Source: Stenopsyche tienmushanensis
Lineage: Eukaryota > Arthropoda > Insecta > Trichoptera > Stenopsychidae
NCBI GenBank assembly: GCA_008973525.1
Contig: WACJ01000061.1
Span: 434,001-498,000 of the forward strand
Length of the DNA stretch: 64,000 nucleotides
Reading direction: 5' to 3'
The position numbers were made by a program, and so were the translations under genes. The notes under the pieces are model-generated. The model had not been told where the DNA came from. It was given only the letters and a program-made list of their open reading frames with translations, and did not search any database. Positions 48,357 through 61,051 of this stretch are shown piece by piece (position 1 is the first letter of the stretch; each line of letters begins with the position of its first letter).

Positions 48357-51300
48357 TTATTTTTTTAAATTCTCCGATTCATCATCTGAACTATCGCTGT
48401 CAGATGTATCGGAACTGTCAGACGAGGATGATTGAGCTTTCCGTCCATGGCTGGGATTGAATTGATTTTTTCTAAAAAAAATAAATCATAATTATCAGCA
48501 AATTTTTAAATAACGTGTACTTAAAAAATAAACAAAAAATATTTATCTCACTGGTTGACGATGCAAAGTAGCTTTTCTAACGTGGGATCAGAATCGTATG
48601 CATTGGAATTCCTCAAAGCTGCCTGCTGTGCCAATTCCTTCACTTCAGATTCCGGTCTGTTTAATATTTTTTGAATAATCTCCAAAGACACATCTTCAGA
48701 TTCGGTAAAACCGCATTGTGATAAATATGTCAGGGCAGTCTTAAATAAAGTATTTAAATTTGGATTACTTTTAGCTAATCTATCACGCACCCTGCCTCCC
48801 TATAGAATAACAAATACGTACGGCAGAATAGCTTGGTTTTCCATTTTTCACAGCTTCCCGGGCAAAATGCGTGAGTGCATCCGGAGAAAATGGTACACCT
48901 ATAGATGGTCCAGAATTCGTAAGGAGATCAACCACTTGTATAGATTCGTCAAATTTACCTCCTCTTACCAATAACATCAATATATCACTTAACATAGATC
49001 CGGTCCATCTATAGAGGAGAAAATATGTTTAATTAAAAAATTAATTTGTTAATGAAAATTAATAACTAAAACATTAAATTGTGTTTGTGTAATATATAAT
49101 AAAATAGGTTTGGTACTGGTCTATTGGTTAAAAGAGTAGAAATTATTCTCCTTTTCTCTCCAACTAAATGCCAGTTGGAGTTTCACTTATTGTGACATTC
49201 AAGCCAATTTGCCGTACCGTACCTATACAAATTTCACTTCAAAGTTAAATACAATTTATAAATAAAAATAATGTATCTATTATCACCTTAATTTCTGACG
49301 ATTATTTGCAACGTTTTCCTGTATTTTATTGAAAATTTCTAATGCGATTTTGGCAAAATTTTCTTCAACGGATAAAGATGATAATGATTCCGTGTTATCA
49401 TTTACCTTTGCATCTTTTTTATCTAGGGGAAGATAATAAAAAAAAACAAACATATAATATTGATAATATAAGTATGTTTAAATCATTTTATATTCATCTT
49501 TCTTTTAAAAATGTGATTGATTAAAATAATTTTAACCTTCCGTGATGGGGCTTTCGGGGGTTGTTTCTTTTTTTAATTCTGGTAGATTTCTCACCATGGA
49601 TTCTATCATAAACTGAATTGTGCTTTGCCGAGACGTAAGTTCAAATAAAACCAAATGCGACCATATGATTGGGTAGTAGTCTAATGCTCCGTTTATATCA
49701 ATGGCGTGTAAAATCTATAAACATATTTCAATATCAAATTATTTAGAGCACCATATCACATTCTAAAACCTCATATTTATTATATTTCATATTGATATTC
49801 GATAATATATATATCAATATATTAGGTTGGGGAATAAGTTCGTAGCGTTTTTATCAAAAACTTTTATTTAAACGATATAGATAGTATATCGAGATTCGAT
49901 GTACTAATGTTGTAAAAATTCCAATTATTACAACTTTACTACAACTCGACACAGTGTAGTAAATACACCATAGTAAAGGAAAGGTCAAATAAAAATATAT
50001 TTCATCATTGAAGTCTATTAACGAAATAATAAATATTTACTAATCTTATTAAATGAAATGAAATTTAAAAATATGTATTACCTCTTCCATAACAGAATAT
50101 TCAGGTGTGTAAACATGCGGAACTAACTCATTATATGTTTCCATAAAAGTCTCTAATGGGGCAGACCGAACAAAAAGATTGAAATACGTCCGATAATATC
50201 CACTCTCCTTATATGAATCTCCAATCAAATCATAATTATTGCCTTGAAGTAATAAATTGTGAAGTCTTCTTCCTAAATTCAAATCCTAAAACAACATCAA
50301 AAAAATAAGTCACCAAATTATAAATAAAAATATACTCTAATAGCAATTCTTATTTTTATAATACGGCAAATGATAAAAGTTTACCTGCAAATTTCGGCAT
50401 ATAACCATGGCACTCGAGAAAAAGAAAACATCTTTTGGATCTCTGACTGTTAATGATTGGCCTTCGAGCTTATCCAAAATAGTGTGTAGAACATTTACAT
50501 TCGAGTTTTCTAAGTAATAAATACAAAATCAAATATATATTTTTATCATAAATTCAATTTTATTTTATTTTCATTCATTATTTAACTGAATTCAGAGGTT
50601 TTTTTAAAGATAAGATGTTTTGGAAAGTATATAAGAATGATTCTGAGAAGCACTTGATCATTCACGAAGATTTATGATACAGGTCAGGTCCTCAGAAGAA
50701 GGAAGAACCTCAGGAAGAAAGTCACACAACACTAGAATAGGAAACGATCAAATTTAAATATATTTCATACATGGACTTACTTTCTTTGTGGAAAATTGTT
50801 AATACATAATGCCATGAAGCTAATGATGGCTCTATTTTGCACGTGGTTCCTAACTCTGCCAAGATTTGCATACAACAATCTTTACATTGCTTCGCTGACT
50901 CCAATGATAAACTCTCTAGTATTGCATTGAGTGTTCCTAAATTTGGCGATAATCCCTATAAACATTATTTAATTTTAATTCAAAGCATTTAAGAGTATAT
51001 TCAAAATATAACATTCTTCGATTGCATTTTGTTTTTAACTCAGTCTATTCTATAAAAAAAGGCCAACTCTTACAAGAGTTTTACCAAAAGTACCCAACCT
51101 GATATATTGATAGAAGTTGTTGTTAAAAAAAAATTACTTAATTTGCTCAGTGTTCAACCAAATGAGATGACCATGCCAGAAATGGTGAAGAAAATCCTCA
51201 AAATGATATTGAATGAATGTCGACTGAATGTGCGTGAGCTAGCAGATACGGTAGACATTTAAAAAAGGGCTGTAAATCACATATTAACTGAAAATTTGAA

Positions 51301-53966
51301 TTTCGTTTACTCACAATGAAATAAAAACAGCAACATGAGGATATTTCAAAGCAATATAGCCGAGTTTTTGCGTCGATTCATAACCATGGATTGATCACTT
51401 TACACCTGAGATAAAGGAGCAATCAAAACAATGGATTGAAAGGGGGAAATCGGCAGAGTCAGCGGTTGATGACTATTTTGAGGAGTTTGACGGTTCTCAC
51501 TATAAACATGATATCGAAGCTATTGAACATCACTGGGAAAAGTTTCTTTTTTAGGTCGGGTACTTCTGAGACTAACCTCATAGTTCAAATATAATTATTC
51601 ATCAATGAAATATTTGTACATTTATTAGCAACATAAATCATTAATCATTTTAAAATATTATATAATAAAAGATATGAGTTTAAATTTACCAGGGAGTTCA
51701 TAGTTGCCATTATCTCTTTTGTTAGTTGCCATTTTAAATCAAAATTATCTTTAAGAAATCCCACAATCGATAAAATTCCATTGAAGACACCTGTATTCAA
51801 AGGTATTCCAGCCTGAATGCATTCTTCATAAAATGCATAAGCACTTTCAGCCTAAAAAAATAAAGTGACATTGAATAAATAACAATTCTAATCTTATACA
51901 AAATGAAAATATATATAAGGTCCTCCTGAAAGAAATCGATTATTGATTGTGATCGTGATTTCCGATCTGATAGGGTTAAATATTATTTCTTGTTGTATGG
52001 TTTGTCAGCTTTATTTTTTGTAAGCTCGGCAAACCCTTAAACCAAATAAGAACATATTTGACATTGTACGCTGGTTTCTTTGATCAAAACCTGAATGCAA
52101 CCAATGCCACATATACCACCAATGAAATTTATGGGCCAATTCTAACAATAAAGTGATATCAATTTCGTTTTAGACGCTTTAGATCAGGGACAAAAAATTA
52201 CAGTTGCCCCTAATTAAGATGGCCCTAAATTTTGATGAAGATATTTTGCGATCTTTAATTGACTCAGATCCTCGCCAATCAATAGAAGAATCATCACAGA
52301 AACCCTCGTCTTTAACATCAACCGATTTCTTTCAGGATAACCTACTATACGTTTCTATAATACCTGATAATGTTTACACATTCCTTGTATAATTGCACAA
52401 TATGCCTCAGGGGTTTTTTCTTCCATGTTTGTGAATATAGACATGGCTATACCATTATCCCTGAAATTTTAAAATAAGTGTCATAATATTTTTTTTATTA
52501 TCTTGAACCCAAAAAAAAATGTATATGCCGATGTAATGCTACATTATAAATGGATTACATTTGATTGAAAATTATGATGCAGTAGAAAAAATCTTACTTC
52601 CATTTATTTCTTCTGTCATTAATTAAGCCATTTCCTTGATTAAACCATTTTTCCTCAATCCATTCTTCTGGTATGGGATCATCTTCATTAAAAAAGCATA
52701 GTAATTCCAAAAGCTGCTGTTGTGTTTCTGCACTAATCGCACCGGGATTTTTTGACTCTAATAATTTATATACTGTAATGGCATCAGTTACAAATCTATT
52801 TTTAATAACTATTTTAAGATCTTCCTCGCTGACCTACAATTCAATAAATATATATCAATTATATGTTTTTGAAGAATTCGCAGACCATGCTATTTTCAGT
52901 TAACACGTTTATCGCCAGACGTAGTATCAGTGAAGTTTCTTTTGAAGCGACATATGTGTTAATCAATGAAATCACATATAGAACTAACCTGACTTTGATC
53001 GTCATAAACTGTTCTTGGTATGTATGCTTCAATTTGAGGTTCGGCATTTATATAAAGCGTCCGTCTCTGTTCCGGAGGATCCGAAACTGTGTATTTAAAT
53101 AAATCAGGATGTTCCTGTCTAACCCAATGAGCAGCTTTTCTGCCCGATTCTTGTGCTAATGCATAAACTCTCTTTTTATAGTTTGACATCGGATACAAAT
53201 AAGGATCATCATGATACCTGAATTATAAATAAAGAGAAAACAATCAAAACCAATTGTATTATAATTTAATAAAAACAAAGCAAAAATTTAAATAATTACT
53301 TGAAATGAGGTGCTGTTGGATCCCGTCTGATGGTCGTAGCTAAAGCCTCCAATATATCAGTGGGAGAGCGAGGAATATACTGTGGGATGATCACATCTTC
53401 AGTCTGTGAATTGTCTACATTAGACGATACATATCTTCCTTTTGATCCTTTACCGATACAAGAGCTAAGTCTACTTGTTTGCCTACATACATTTCAAAAG
53501 TACATTATTGAAAGAAAAATATTAAGCTATTATAATTCAGTAATTAAAGTACCTCAAGTTTCTAAAAATGAAAAATGGCATGCTGTAGCTTGTTATATAT
53601 AGTATTTTCAATATTTTTTTCTTAATTTAAGGTATGATATTCTTTTGACATAACATAACCTCTAAAGCCGATGGCAATCAAACAATGTTGCCATATACTA
53701 AATTTCGATTGCTGCTTAGCCGAAAATCTCGTTGAATACCATCACGATTTATTTTTAGATTGAGTTGTTCAAATTGCAGTCATAATTTTCAACACCTCAT
53801 AAAAAATCTAATGAAGAAAACATAATTTTATCTCTTACTTTAATTCAATAATATTATTCAAAAAACAATAATATTTTCGACCAATTGTAAAATTTAAACA
53901 ACCCATCCAATCAGTCTTCGGACAACTTCGTTTTGTAATGAGAGCTCGTAAACATTCTGTAGACAT
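48357..53966 (-). CDS. PTCD3: PTCD3 / mitochondrial small-subunit ribosomal protein mS39 (PPR protein)
   Basis: Fourteen exons in consistent phase: 53966-53839, 53482-53300, 53217-52989, 52833-52598, 52460-52364, 51851-51690, 50955-50781, 50509-50385, 50285-50082, 49714-49537, 49422-49287, 49008-48822, 48799-48552 and 48471-48357, about 800 codons. The ATG at 53966 is the first after an in-frame TGA. The N-terminus is basic, as for a mitochondrial presequence. Family signatures include ALATTIRRDPTAPHFK followed by YHDDPYLYP, the PPR-like helices (AYCAIIQGMCKHYQ; GLSPNLGTLNAIL; IEPSLASWHYVL), and the Ser/Asp-rich tail SSSSDSSDTSDSDSSDD, which mirrors the acidic serine-rich end of vertebrate PTCD3. 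The protein is part of the mitoribosomal small subunit and is needed for mitochondrial translation. The intron between exons 12 and 13 is only 22 nt. Introns also hold a mariner relic and short repeats. Confidence 0.88.
49081..49106 (+). repeat. short dispersed repeat in PTCD3 intron
   Basis: GTGTTTGTGTAATATATAAT and a few more bases, as at 3068-3092 and 56601-56625. Confidence 0.55.
49161..49244 (-). repeat. short dispersed repeat, copy 2 (inverted), in PTCD3 intron
   Basis: The minus strand carries GGCAAATTGGCTTGAATGTC and AAGTGAAACTCCAA, as at 8432-8511. It lies in the intron between exons 11 and 12. Confidence 0.55.
49818..49860 (+). repeat. mariner-type terminus in PTCD3 intron
   Basis: TTAGGTTGGGGAATAAGTTC resembles the terminal repeat of mariner elements. 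No transposase or second end is adjacent. Confidence 0.4.
51060..51560 (+). pseudogene. mariner transposase relic in PTCD3 intron
   Basis: Lies in the intron between exons 6 and 7, opposite to the host gene. It reads CRLNVRELADTV and AVNHILTENLNF (helix-turn-helix part), then after a deletion LRRFITMD, SKQWIERGKSAESA, and near the end IEAIEHHWEKF. The catalytic middle is mostly lost and several stops are present. Confidence 0.75.
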
Positions 53967-53970
53967 TTTC

Positions 53971-54043
53971 AGATCGCGAAGAGTTCATTCATCTTCCCAG
54001 CGGTCCGAAAAGCGGACTAATTGAACACAGAGACTTTGTGGCC
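53971..54043 (-). promoter_or_regulatory. PTCD3 5' flank / 5' UTR shared with 36927-37002
   Basis: Ends 4 nt before the PTCD3 start codon. It contains GTCCGCTTTTCGGACCGC, a hairpin-forming motif, and is homologous over about 75 bp to 36927-37002. It may be promoter or 5' UTR sequence, or a repeat that now serves as such. Confidence 0.4.
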
Positions 54044-54049
54044 AGTCCG

Positions 54050-57000
54050 TTGTTGAACTATGAACCATCACCAAACACTTGATTAAAACATCATTACGAC
54101 GCTTTTTTATTGCATTATATATGGATTAGGTTCCACTGTGGCTTTTAAATATTTATCACTAACAACGGTTTTGAATCTTCCTTGAGGTTCATTATCAAAA
54201 TTCATATCACTGAAACAATTTTTTTTTGTATCATTTTTAAATTGTTCTTTCATAATTCGATCCTCCTCCGAAAACTGTTAATATTTCTATCTGCTTTCGT
54301 TGCGTTATGCCCCAATTTGAACTCCTAAAAAAGTAAGCGAAAATCTTTTCTTGACTCCATCCTATTGAAAGTCATAAAAAAACAATAAAATAACAACAAT
54401 CACTCCGTATTTAAAGACAATTGAATATTACAGTACTTCAAAGTACAGTCAAACTTGTAAAATAATGCACAGAACTCACACATGATATATCTTTCGATAA
54501 AAAAAAATCCGTATCTTCATATGTAACTATGTAATATTCGTGTTAATTTATCACAAAACTGACATATTATGAGTCAAATACGGCTTTATTTTTTCATGAT
54601 CACTCGTTGATCTTTAAAAGAAGAATTTTAAATACTATATAAACCTTTACTTCTATTTTTTATAAAAAATAGATAATTTTAATTAATTGATTCTTCGTAA
54701 ATTTCTTTATTAATGCATATCACCAATATTTTTTTCATCGATCAAAGTCATAATGCTAATTAACATTTGCTTTATGAAATACATAAATTTATAATCTTGT
54801 TATTTTTAAAGAAGGTTATCATTATTCATAAAGTATATTTTCCAAACTAATCTAAATCATTTTAAAGTTGTAATATTGATTAATGAATTCATGATGAAAT
54901 ATTATGTATCAAAAATGCAAAAGCTAATCATTTTGTTCAATTATTTAATACAAATGTTGAAAAATTTAGCTTCGTTCTCAATTTTTTCAATCAGCTTTAT
55001 GATCTTTAACAATTTTATAGCATTGAACGTATAACAAGATAAATTATTCACGATGATAAGAGTGTTCTTAGTATAAATCCAAATTTTATTAAGGTCATGT
55101 TTTATCATTTTTTTCCAGAATACGTATAATTAAATATTATCATTTAACTACAACTACTTTGGGGTAAGAAGATGTTTACGATGCAAATATTTACTTATGT
55201 TTAATAAGGAAAATTATGATTTTTAACTAAAAATACATCATTCATATTCGATGAACTGATGCTATGGGTCATTCAAAAAGTTATACTGGAATAATAACAA
55301 ATTGGGATACGTATGAATAGAAAAAAAATGTACAAACAATAGACTTATTGAGGAAAAATACAGATTAAAAAAAGTTTACTGCAATCACCGAGAGTTTAAA
55401 CTTAAAAATATCTTAAAAATTTTCCAGTTTTGAATACCATTTGACTATTTTGGAGGCATTCAAATGCATTTATTAAGTCAATATCAAATACAAAATATTG
55501 TGATTTTTAAAATGTTTGATCGAATCTGCATCTTTAGGAACGATATTCAATAGTCGTGAAAAACAATACACTTGGCGCATTTTTTAATATTGTTGTTATA
55601 AATTTTCTTCGTTTAAAGTCTTATAACTAAAATATTACCACGTTTCAATATGTTTATCTAAATACAATAATTGTAATCAATTTAAACTTTTAACTTTATG
55701 TGATAAATATTTTTTACCTTTTAATAAAAATCTTTATTGCTATAAATTGGCATTAGATAACCTTGTTTTCAAATTTAATGTTTACATCAATTTAACGATA
55801 AATTTTAATATATTTCGTTAATGGGAAATGGGAATACCCTTTTCAGATAAATAAATAGCATTGCTAAACATTTTTTAATTATTTGTTATAATCTATAGGA
55901 CAATTATGTCCTTATAAAAACCCTGTGTAACTTAATAAATTTAAAATGGTATTATGTAGTAAAAACAACAATTTAAATTATTTTGAAAAACTTTAATATA
56001 TGAACTAAAGAACTTCTATTTTATTTTATTAAAGTTAATCTAACTTTATTTTCTCTATTAAAGTTAATCATAATTATTTTCAAAGCATGGAGCAAAATAT
56101 AGAACAAGTTGATGCTGATGAACCTGAAAAACTAAATACTTAATTAGGCTTATAGGTTGCATTTATTCAGAAGATATAAATAAGGTAGAATATCATATAA
56201 AATTAATGTAATTAACAGTCTCTCGAACATCATCAATAAAAAATAGTTTAAAATAAACAAACATTTGTAAGCGAATGATCTAATTAAACGTTTTTTTATA
56301 ACCCAAGTACTACATAAGGTCAAGGTTTATCATTGCTTTAAAACAGTGCTCCGCAACTTCTGTGCCATAAGATGATGTTAGGTATGCCACAGTACTTTGA
56401 AATGGCTTTTTACGAACAATTATAAAAATATGATAAAGTCTACTGTTTGAAGAGAACCGGTTGCATTGGTTGCTTTTATTGAAGAACAAATAGAATGAGC
56501 TTGGAAAAATGGAAGTCTCGTTAAAAAAAATCAGTTGAAGCCACAATTCTTTGTTATTTTTCCATTTGTTAATGAAAATTGTCAGCTAAAAGATGAAGCT
56601 GTGTTTGTATAATATATAATAAAATAGGCACGCGATCCATATGTCGATTGATAATAAGAGATAAGATTTCCAGCCTACTGCTGGATGAAACTACTAAAGA
56701 TAATCAACTCATAGTATACGTACACAATTCTAAACATGCCCAATAGAAGAAAAAACAGTTTTTTAAAGATTTATCTTGGAATCAATGTCACAGCATCTGT
56801 ACTGATGGTGCGCTATCAATGTTTGGAATATGGAGAACATCTAGCATCTAAGAATTTATCAAGATATTTGTATATTGTTCATCTCGAGTCCCCTATGTTG
56901 TCATACCGGGGAGTCATTTGGAGCATGGGACTGAATGATAAGGATTTGTTGTATAAGTCGATCCCTAAATAGGTTTTGAATTACGAACCGGAATAGATCT

Positions 57001-57157
57001 TTGTATTCATTTAATTTATGCACATTTTTATATCTATTTTTAATCGTGCAATGAAAAATAAAAGGTTGCCGAGATCTGTTCCAAAACATGATATAAAAGA
57101 AGATCAATGTCGAATATTTCATTGACCGTCATACAGGTGATTGACACAGCTTCCAAA
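54050..57157. other. AT-rich intergenic between PTCD3 and transferrin
   Basis: No gene seen. Positions 56342-56405 (CAGTGCTCCGCAACTTCTGT) resemble a hAT terminus. Positions 56591-56628 hold the third copy of the repeat seen at 3058 and 49081. The short ORFs are incidental. Confidence 0.5.
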
Positions 57158-60100
57158 ATGAAGTTCCTGTACGGATTCTTCTTTTTATTCTTTCTTCACG
57201 TTGAAGCAGGACCAAGCGGGAAAGCCAATTCATGTAAGTTAATTACACAACCCAATTAAATAAATTCCTAAATTATTTAACATCGATATACCATAAAAAA
57301 TGTTTCATTATCGGTATAAATACTGCATGCGTTTATTAAATTATATAATTAATTTCTTTATACATCTCTTACTAAGTAAAAACATGTTTTTATATGATGT
57401 TAATTTGATTACGTTTACATATTTTAGATAGAATATGTGTTCCCAAGATGTGGTTAGCGCATTGTGAAGAGATGTCCAAAATTGATACTAAAACTAACGT
57501 TGAAATACAATGCGTTCCTGCAAGAGATAGGTATATAAATATTTAAACATCATATATTTTGTGTTTGCATTTTCATTAATATGTATTAAAAATTCATTAG
57601 AATGGAGTGTCTTCAATTCATTCAACAGAGACATGCAGATTTTATTGGAGTTGAACCTGAAGAAATGTATTTGGGATCTAAAATCCCCAATGAAGACTTC
57701 CACGTATTTCAAGAAATCCGTACAATTGAAGAACCAGAAGGTATAATTTTATTTAAAAAAAATACCTTAACTACTGTGAATTGAATTCTCTCAAATAATA
57801 TAGTATTTATTACACACAACATCATTGTCCATTCTCAATTTTTTAAATCCCTTTTAGCTGTATATCGCTATCAAGCTATAATGGTGATTAAAAATAGCAA
57901 TAATATATCAAGTCTTGCTGGATTAAAAGGACTTAAAACTTGTCATACTGGAATCAACCGAAACGTTGGATATAAGGTAAATATTTTGATTTAAAAATTA
58001 TATTACTTATATTACGAATAATTTCTAAAGGATTTTTCATCGTACACAGATACCCCTCACGATGCTTATGCATTATGGAGTAATTGGGCCCATGAATGAT
58101 TTATCATTAACTCCCAAAGAAAATGAACTTAAAGCTCTCTCGCAGTTGTTTAGCAAATCCTGCATAGTTGGAAAATGGTCACCGGATCCTAAAACAAATG
58201 CAAATTTGAGTAGGTTGAAAACTATTAATCATGGTATTTAATATGTTACTTTATTATGTTTTAATTACTTTTTTTAAAATCTACAGAGGCCAAATATTCC
58301 AATTTGTGTGCGATGTGTGAACATCCCGATGTTTGTGACTACCCAGACAATTACAGTGGATATGATGGTTCTCTACGATGTTTAGCCGATAATAATGGAG
58401 ATGTTGCTTTTACCAAAATGATATACGTCCGAATGCACTTTGGGGTAATTGATTTAAACAGTTTTTACTTGAGTTGGCCCGTTATATGTTATTTTAAGTT
58501 ACTGCTTTTTTCAAAAGATGCAAGTAGGTGTGATTCCGGCTAGAGAGACGGACCAAAACCCCGACGATTATTCATATCTTTGTTCTGACGGAAGTAGAGT
58601 CCCTGTTAGAAATACTCCATGTGCATGGGCTGCGAGACCATGGCCAGGATATATGAGTCATCAAGATATTTTATCGGACGTAAATCCATTGAGGAGCAAA
58701 CTTAGAGAACTAGCTGAAATTGGTATAATTTTAATTTTATCTAGAACAAAAATGCATCTTTAATGATCATATCTAACTTAAATATATTTATCTTTATGTC
58801 TTACATTTAAGGATTGAAATCAAATGCGACTTGGTTCAAACGCGTACTTGGATTAAATGAATGGGTGCATTATTTGTATGATAGCACACCTATAACTCCA
58901 GAAGAATTCTTAACAAAAACAAATTATACTATTGTAATTGAAAGAGGTCATGGAGAACCAGGAACAAGTAGTAAGGTACGCTTGGAAACATATTTTTCGT
59001 TCAAATATGTTATCGAATGAAACTCATTTATATTTTTACTTCTAGAATGTGTGTTACGTCTGATGTCGCTCTTTCCAAATGTAAATCACTTTCATTAATG
59101 GCTTATGCAATTGATATTAGACCGAGAATTGTTTGTGTACAACATAATAGTCCAGATGATTGCTTACAATTGGTATAACATATATATATATATTTCTTAT
59201 AACTGTGGATAATTATTCCTTACATTTTCATATTATAATTCATGATGATTATGAAACAGGTTAAGGATAATAAAGCCGATGCTACTGCTATTCCCGGCTA
59301 TAGAATACATGAAATTATAAATAAAGACGGTTTAACGCCAATGTTTAGTGAGACATACAGAGATAAAACAACACAACGGGCAGTAGCCGTTGTAAAGAAA
59401 GGCAGCGGTTATAACTCATGGAATGATCTTAATGGAAAAAGGTAAATTTGATAAATATTATATTTTAAGTCGAATTCCTTGGCTTTTTAAGCATCTGTAA
59501 ATAATATTTCCATTTAAATTTTACAGGTCATGTCATAATTCATACAGCACTGTAGAAGGCTTTACTGCCCCAATTAACAGCTTATTGAAAAAAGGTTTAA
59601 TCAAAGACAACGATTGCTCCAGAATAAAGTACCTTTCAAAAATATTCTCAGGCGGATCTTGTCTTCCTGATATGCCTCCAGCTGATGGTAAATATTGCAT
59701 TCTTCTCGTCCAAATCTCTTAAGCGATACAGTAAATCTTTATATATGTATACATATTTTTTCATATATATACAACACAGAGCATGAACAAATGCAAAAAC
59801 AATGCAAGAAAGACACGGATAACAATCCAATCACATGCCTGGACGAAAACAGAGCTGATGTCGCATTTGTTTCCAGTGAGTATTGAAATTCACATAAATA
59901 AACGTATATTAATTTACTGAAACGCCTTTTAAATTACTTTAACAGATTCAGATATAGAATCGTTGGATGATTCTAAATATGAATTAATTTGCTTGAACAA
60001 CAATAATGGCGGAAGAGCATCCCTGTCCGAATGGAAATCTTGCAATCTCATGGAAATACCTCCATTAACGTGGGTCGGTGTCACTTCAAGAGCAAGAAGA

Positions 60101-60378
60101 CCAACAGATTCAGCCACGCACGCTATGCTGACTATTTCCGAGGAGCTGACTAAATATAGAGTGGATCTATTCGATATGTTTGGAGAGTATCTCAAGCACA
60201 ATAATGTGATTTTCACCGTGAGTATTCTGATTTGTTGTATATTGTAATATATTTCATGTAATGCTGCATCCTAACGTATGATTTTTTTCAGAAATCGGGC
60301 ACTGGATTAATTTCATCTGAACCAAAATGGTTCGAAGACTATCATAGAATTCACAACAAAGTTTTCTCCTGTGCTTGA
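57158..60378 (+). CDS. Tsf1: transferrin-1 (secreted iron-binding protein)
   Basis: Fourteen exons: 57158-57233, 57428-57530, 57601-57740, 57858-57976, 58050-58209, 58287-58444, 58518-58722, 58812-58975, 59046-59172, 59260-59441, 59527-59687, 59780-59875, 59946-60217 and 60292-60378, about 682 residues, the usual size of insect Tsf1. A hydrophobic signal peptide (MKFLYGFFFLFFLHVEA) is followed by YRICVPKMW. N-lobe marks: CHTGINRNVGY with the anion-binding T-x3-R, SCIVGKWSPDP, YSNLCAMCEHPDVCDYPDNYSGYDG. The vertebrate His ligand region (GDVAFTK) is followed by MIYV, as usual in insects. C-lobe: CVTSDVALSKC, DIRPR, CHNSYSTVEGF without the Arg, which suggests the C-lobe does not bind iron. The role inferred from the family is iron transport and sequestration in haemolymph. 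Exons 8 and 9 do not join in frame (one base too many), while all other junctions agree. The 3' poly(A) signal is ATTAAA at 60440. Confidence 0.92.
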
Positions 60379-60439
60379 ATTTTACTACTCAAATTTATAA
60401 AACAAAACGATGTAAAAAATTATATATGATTTTAACAAG

Positions 60440-60445
60440 ATTAAA
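60440..60445 (+). terminator. poly(A) signal of transferrin
   Basis: ATTAAA variant about 60 nt after the stop codon. Confidence 0.4.
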
Positions 60446-60449
60446 TATA

Positions 60450-61045
60450 TTTTTTTATATAACATTATGCTATTATTATTTTAAAAAAATTAAATGCTGA
60501 AAACTGAAATTTATTTAAATTAACAAAATAGAGAACATATGAAACAAATTAACTTCTTAAGTTCATTCACTAAGTAGCAAGTCTCGACTAGACCCCGGGA
60601 CTTTGAAAAAGCCAAGATTTCAGAATCCCTTGTCACCACACCAGTCATTACAGCGTATATAATAATATAATGGATTTCAAACATTTATTCACTTTTTATA
60701 GAACATTAAAAATAAAAAGTAATATGAAAGGTTTATTATTATTTCACGAATAGGATCAAACACAATAAATAATATGCATATTAATTTAGCAGATTTATTC
60801 ATTATTTCTAGATAATAAATATCACAAATTCATTTAATTAAATACTATGCGGTACATTTTTATCAATTAAATAATAAATATTTTTTAAATTACATGCAAT
60901 TAGCAATTAATGGCAAAAATGTGCTATGTTCAATATCATTAGTACTGTCATAATTTAACTGTGCAAAATAGGAAGAATAAGTTTTTCATCTCGCATTTTA
61001 AGATCATGACTCAATATCAAACTGAAGAATTTGTCCATAAAATTT
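60450..61045. other. AT-rich intergenic between convergent genes
   Basis: Lies between the 3' ends of transferrin and acylphosphatase. It holds their 3' sequences. No gene seen. Confidence 0.5.
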
Positions 61046-61051
61046 GCATAT

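Noticed and set aside
51100..51560. Mariner relic as an extra PTCD3 exon
   Set aside because: It is on the opposite strand, has stops, and PTCD3 exons 6 and 7 join in phase without it.
53330..53602. 90-codon plus-strand ORF over PTCD3 exon 2
   Set aside because: Antisense shadow of a real exon on the minus strand.
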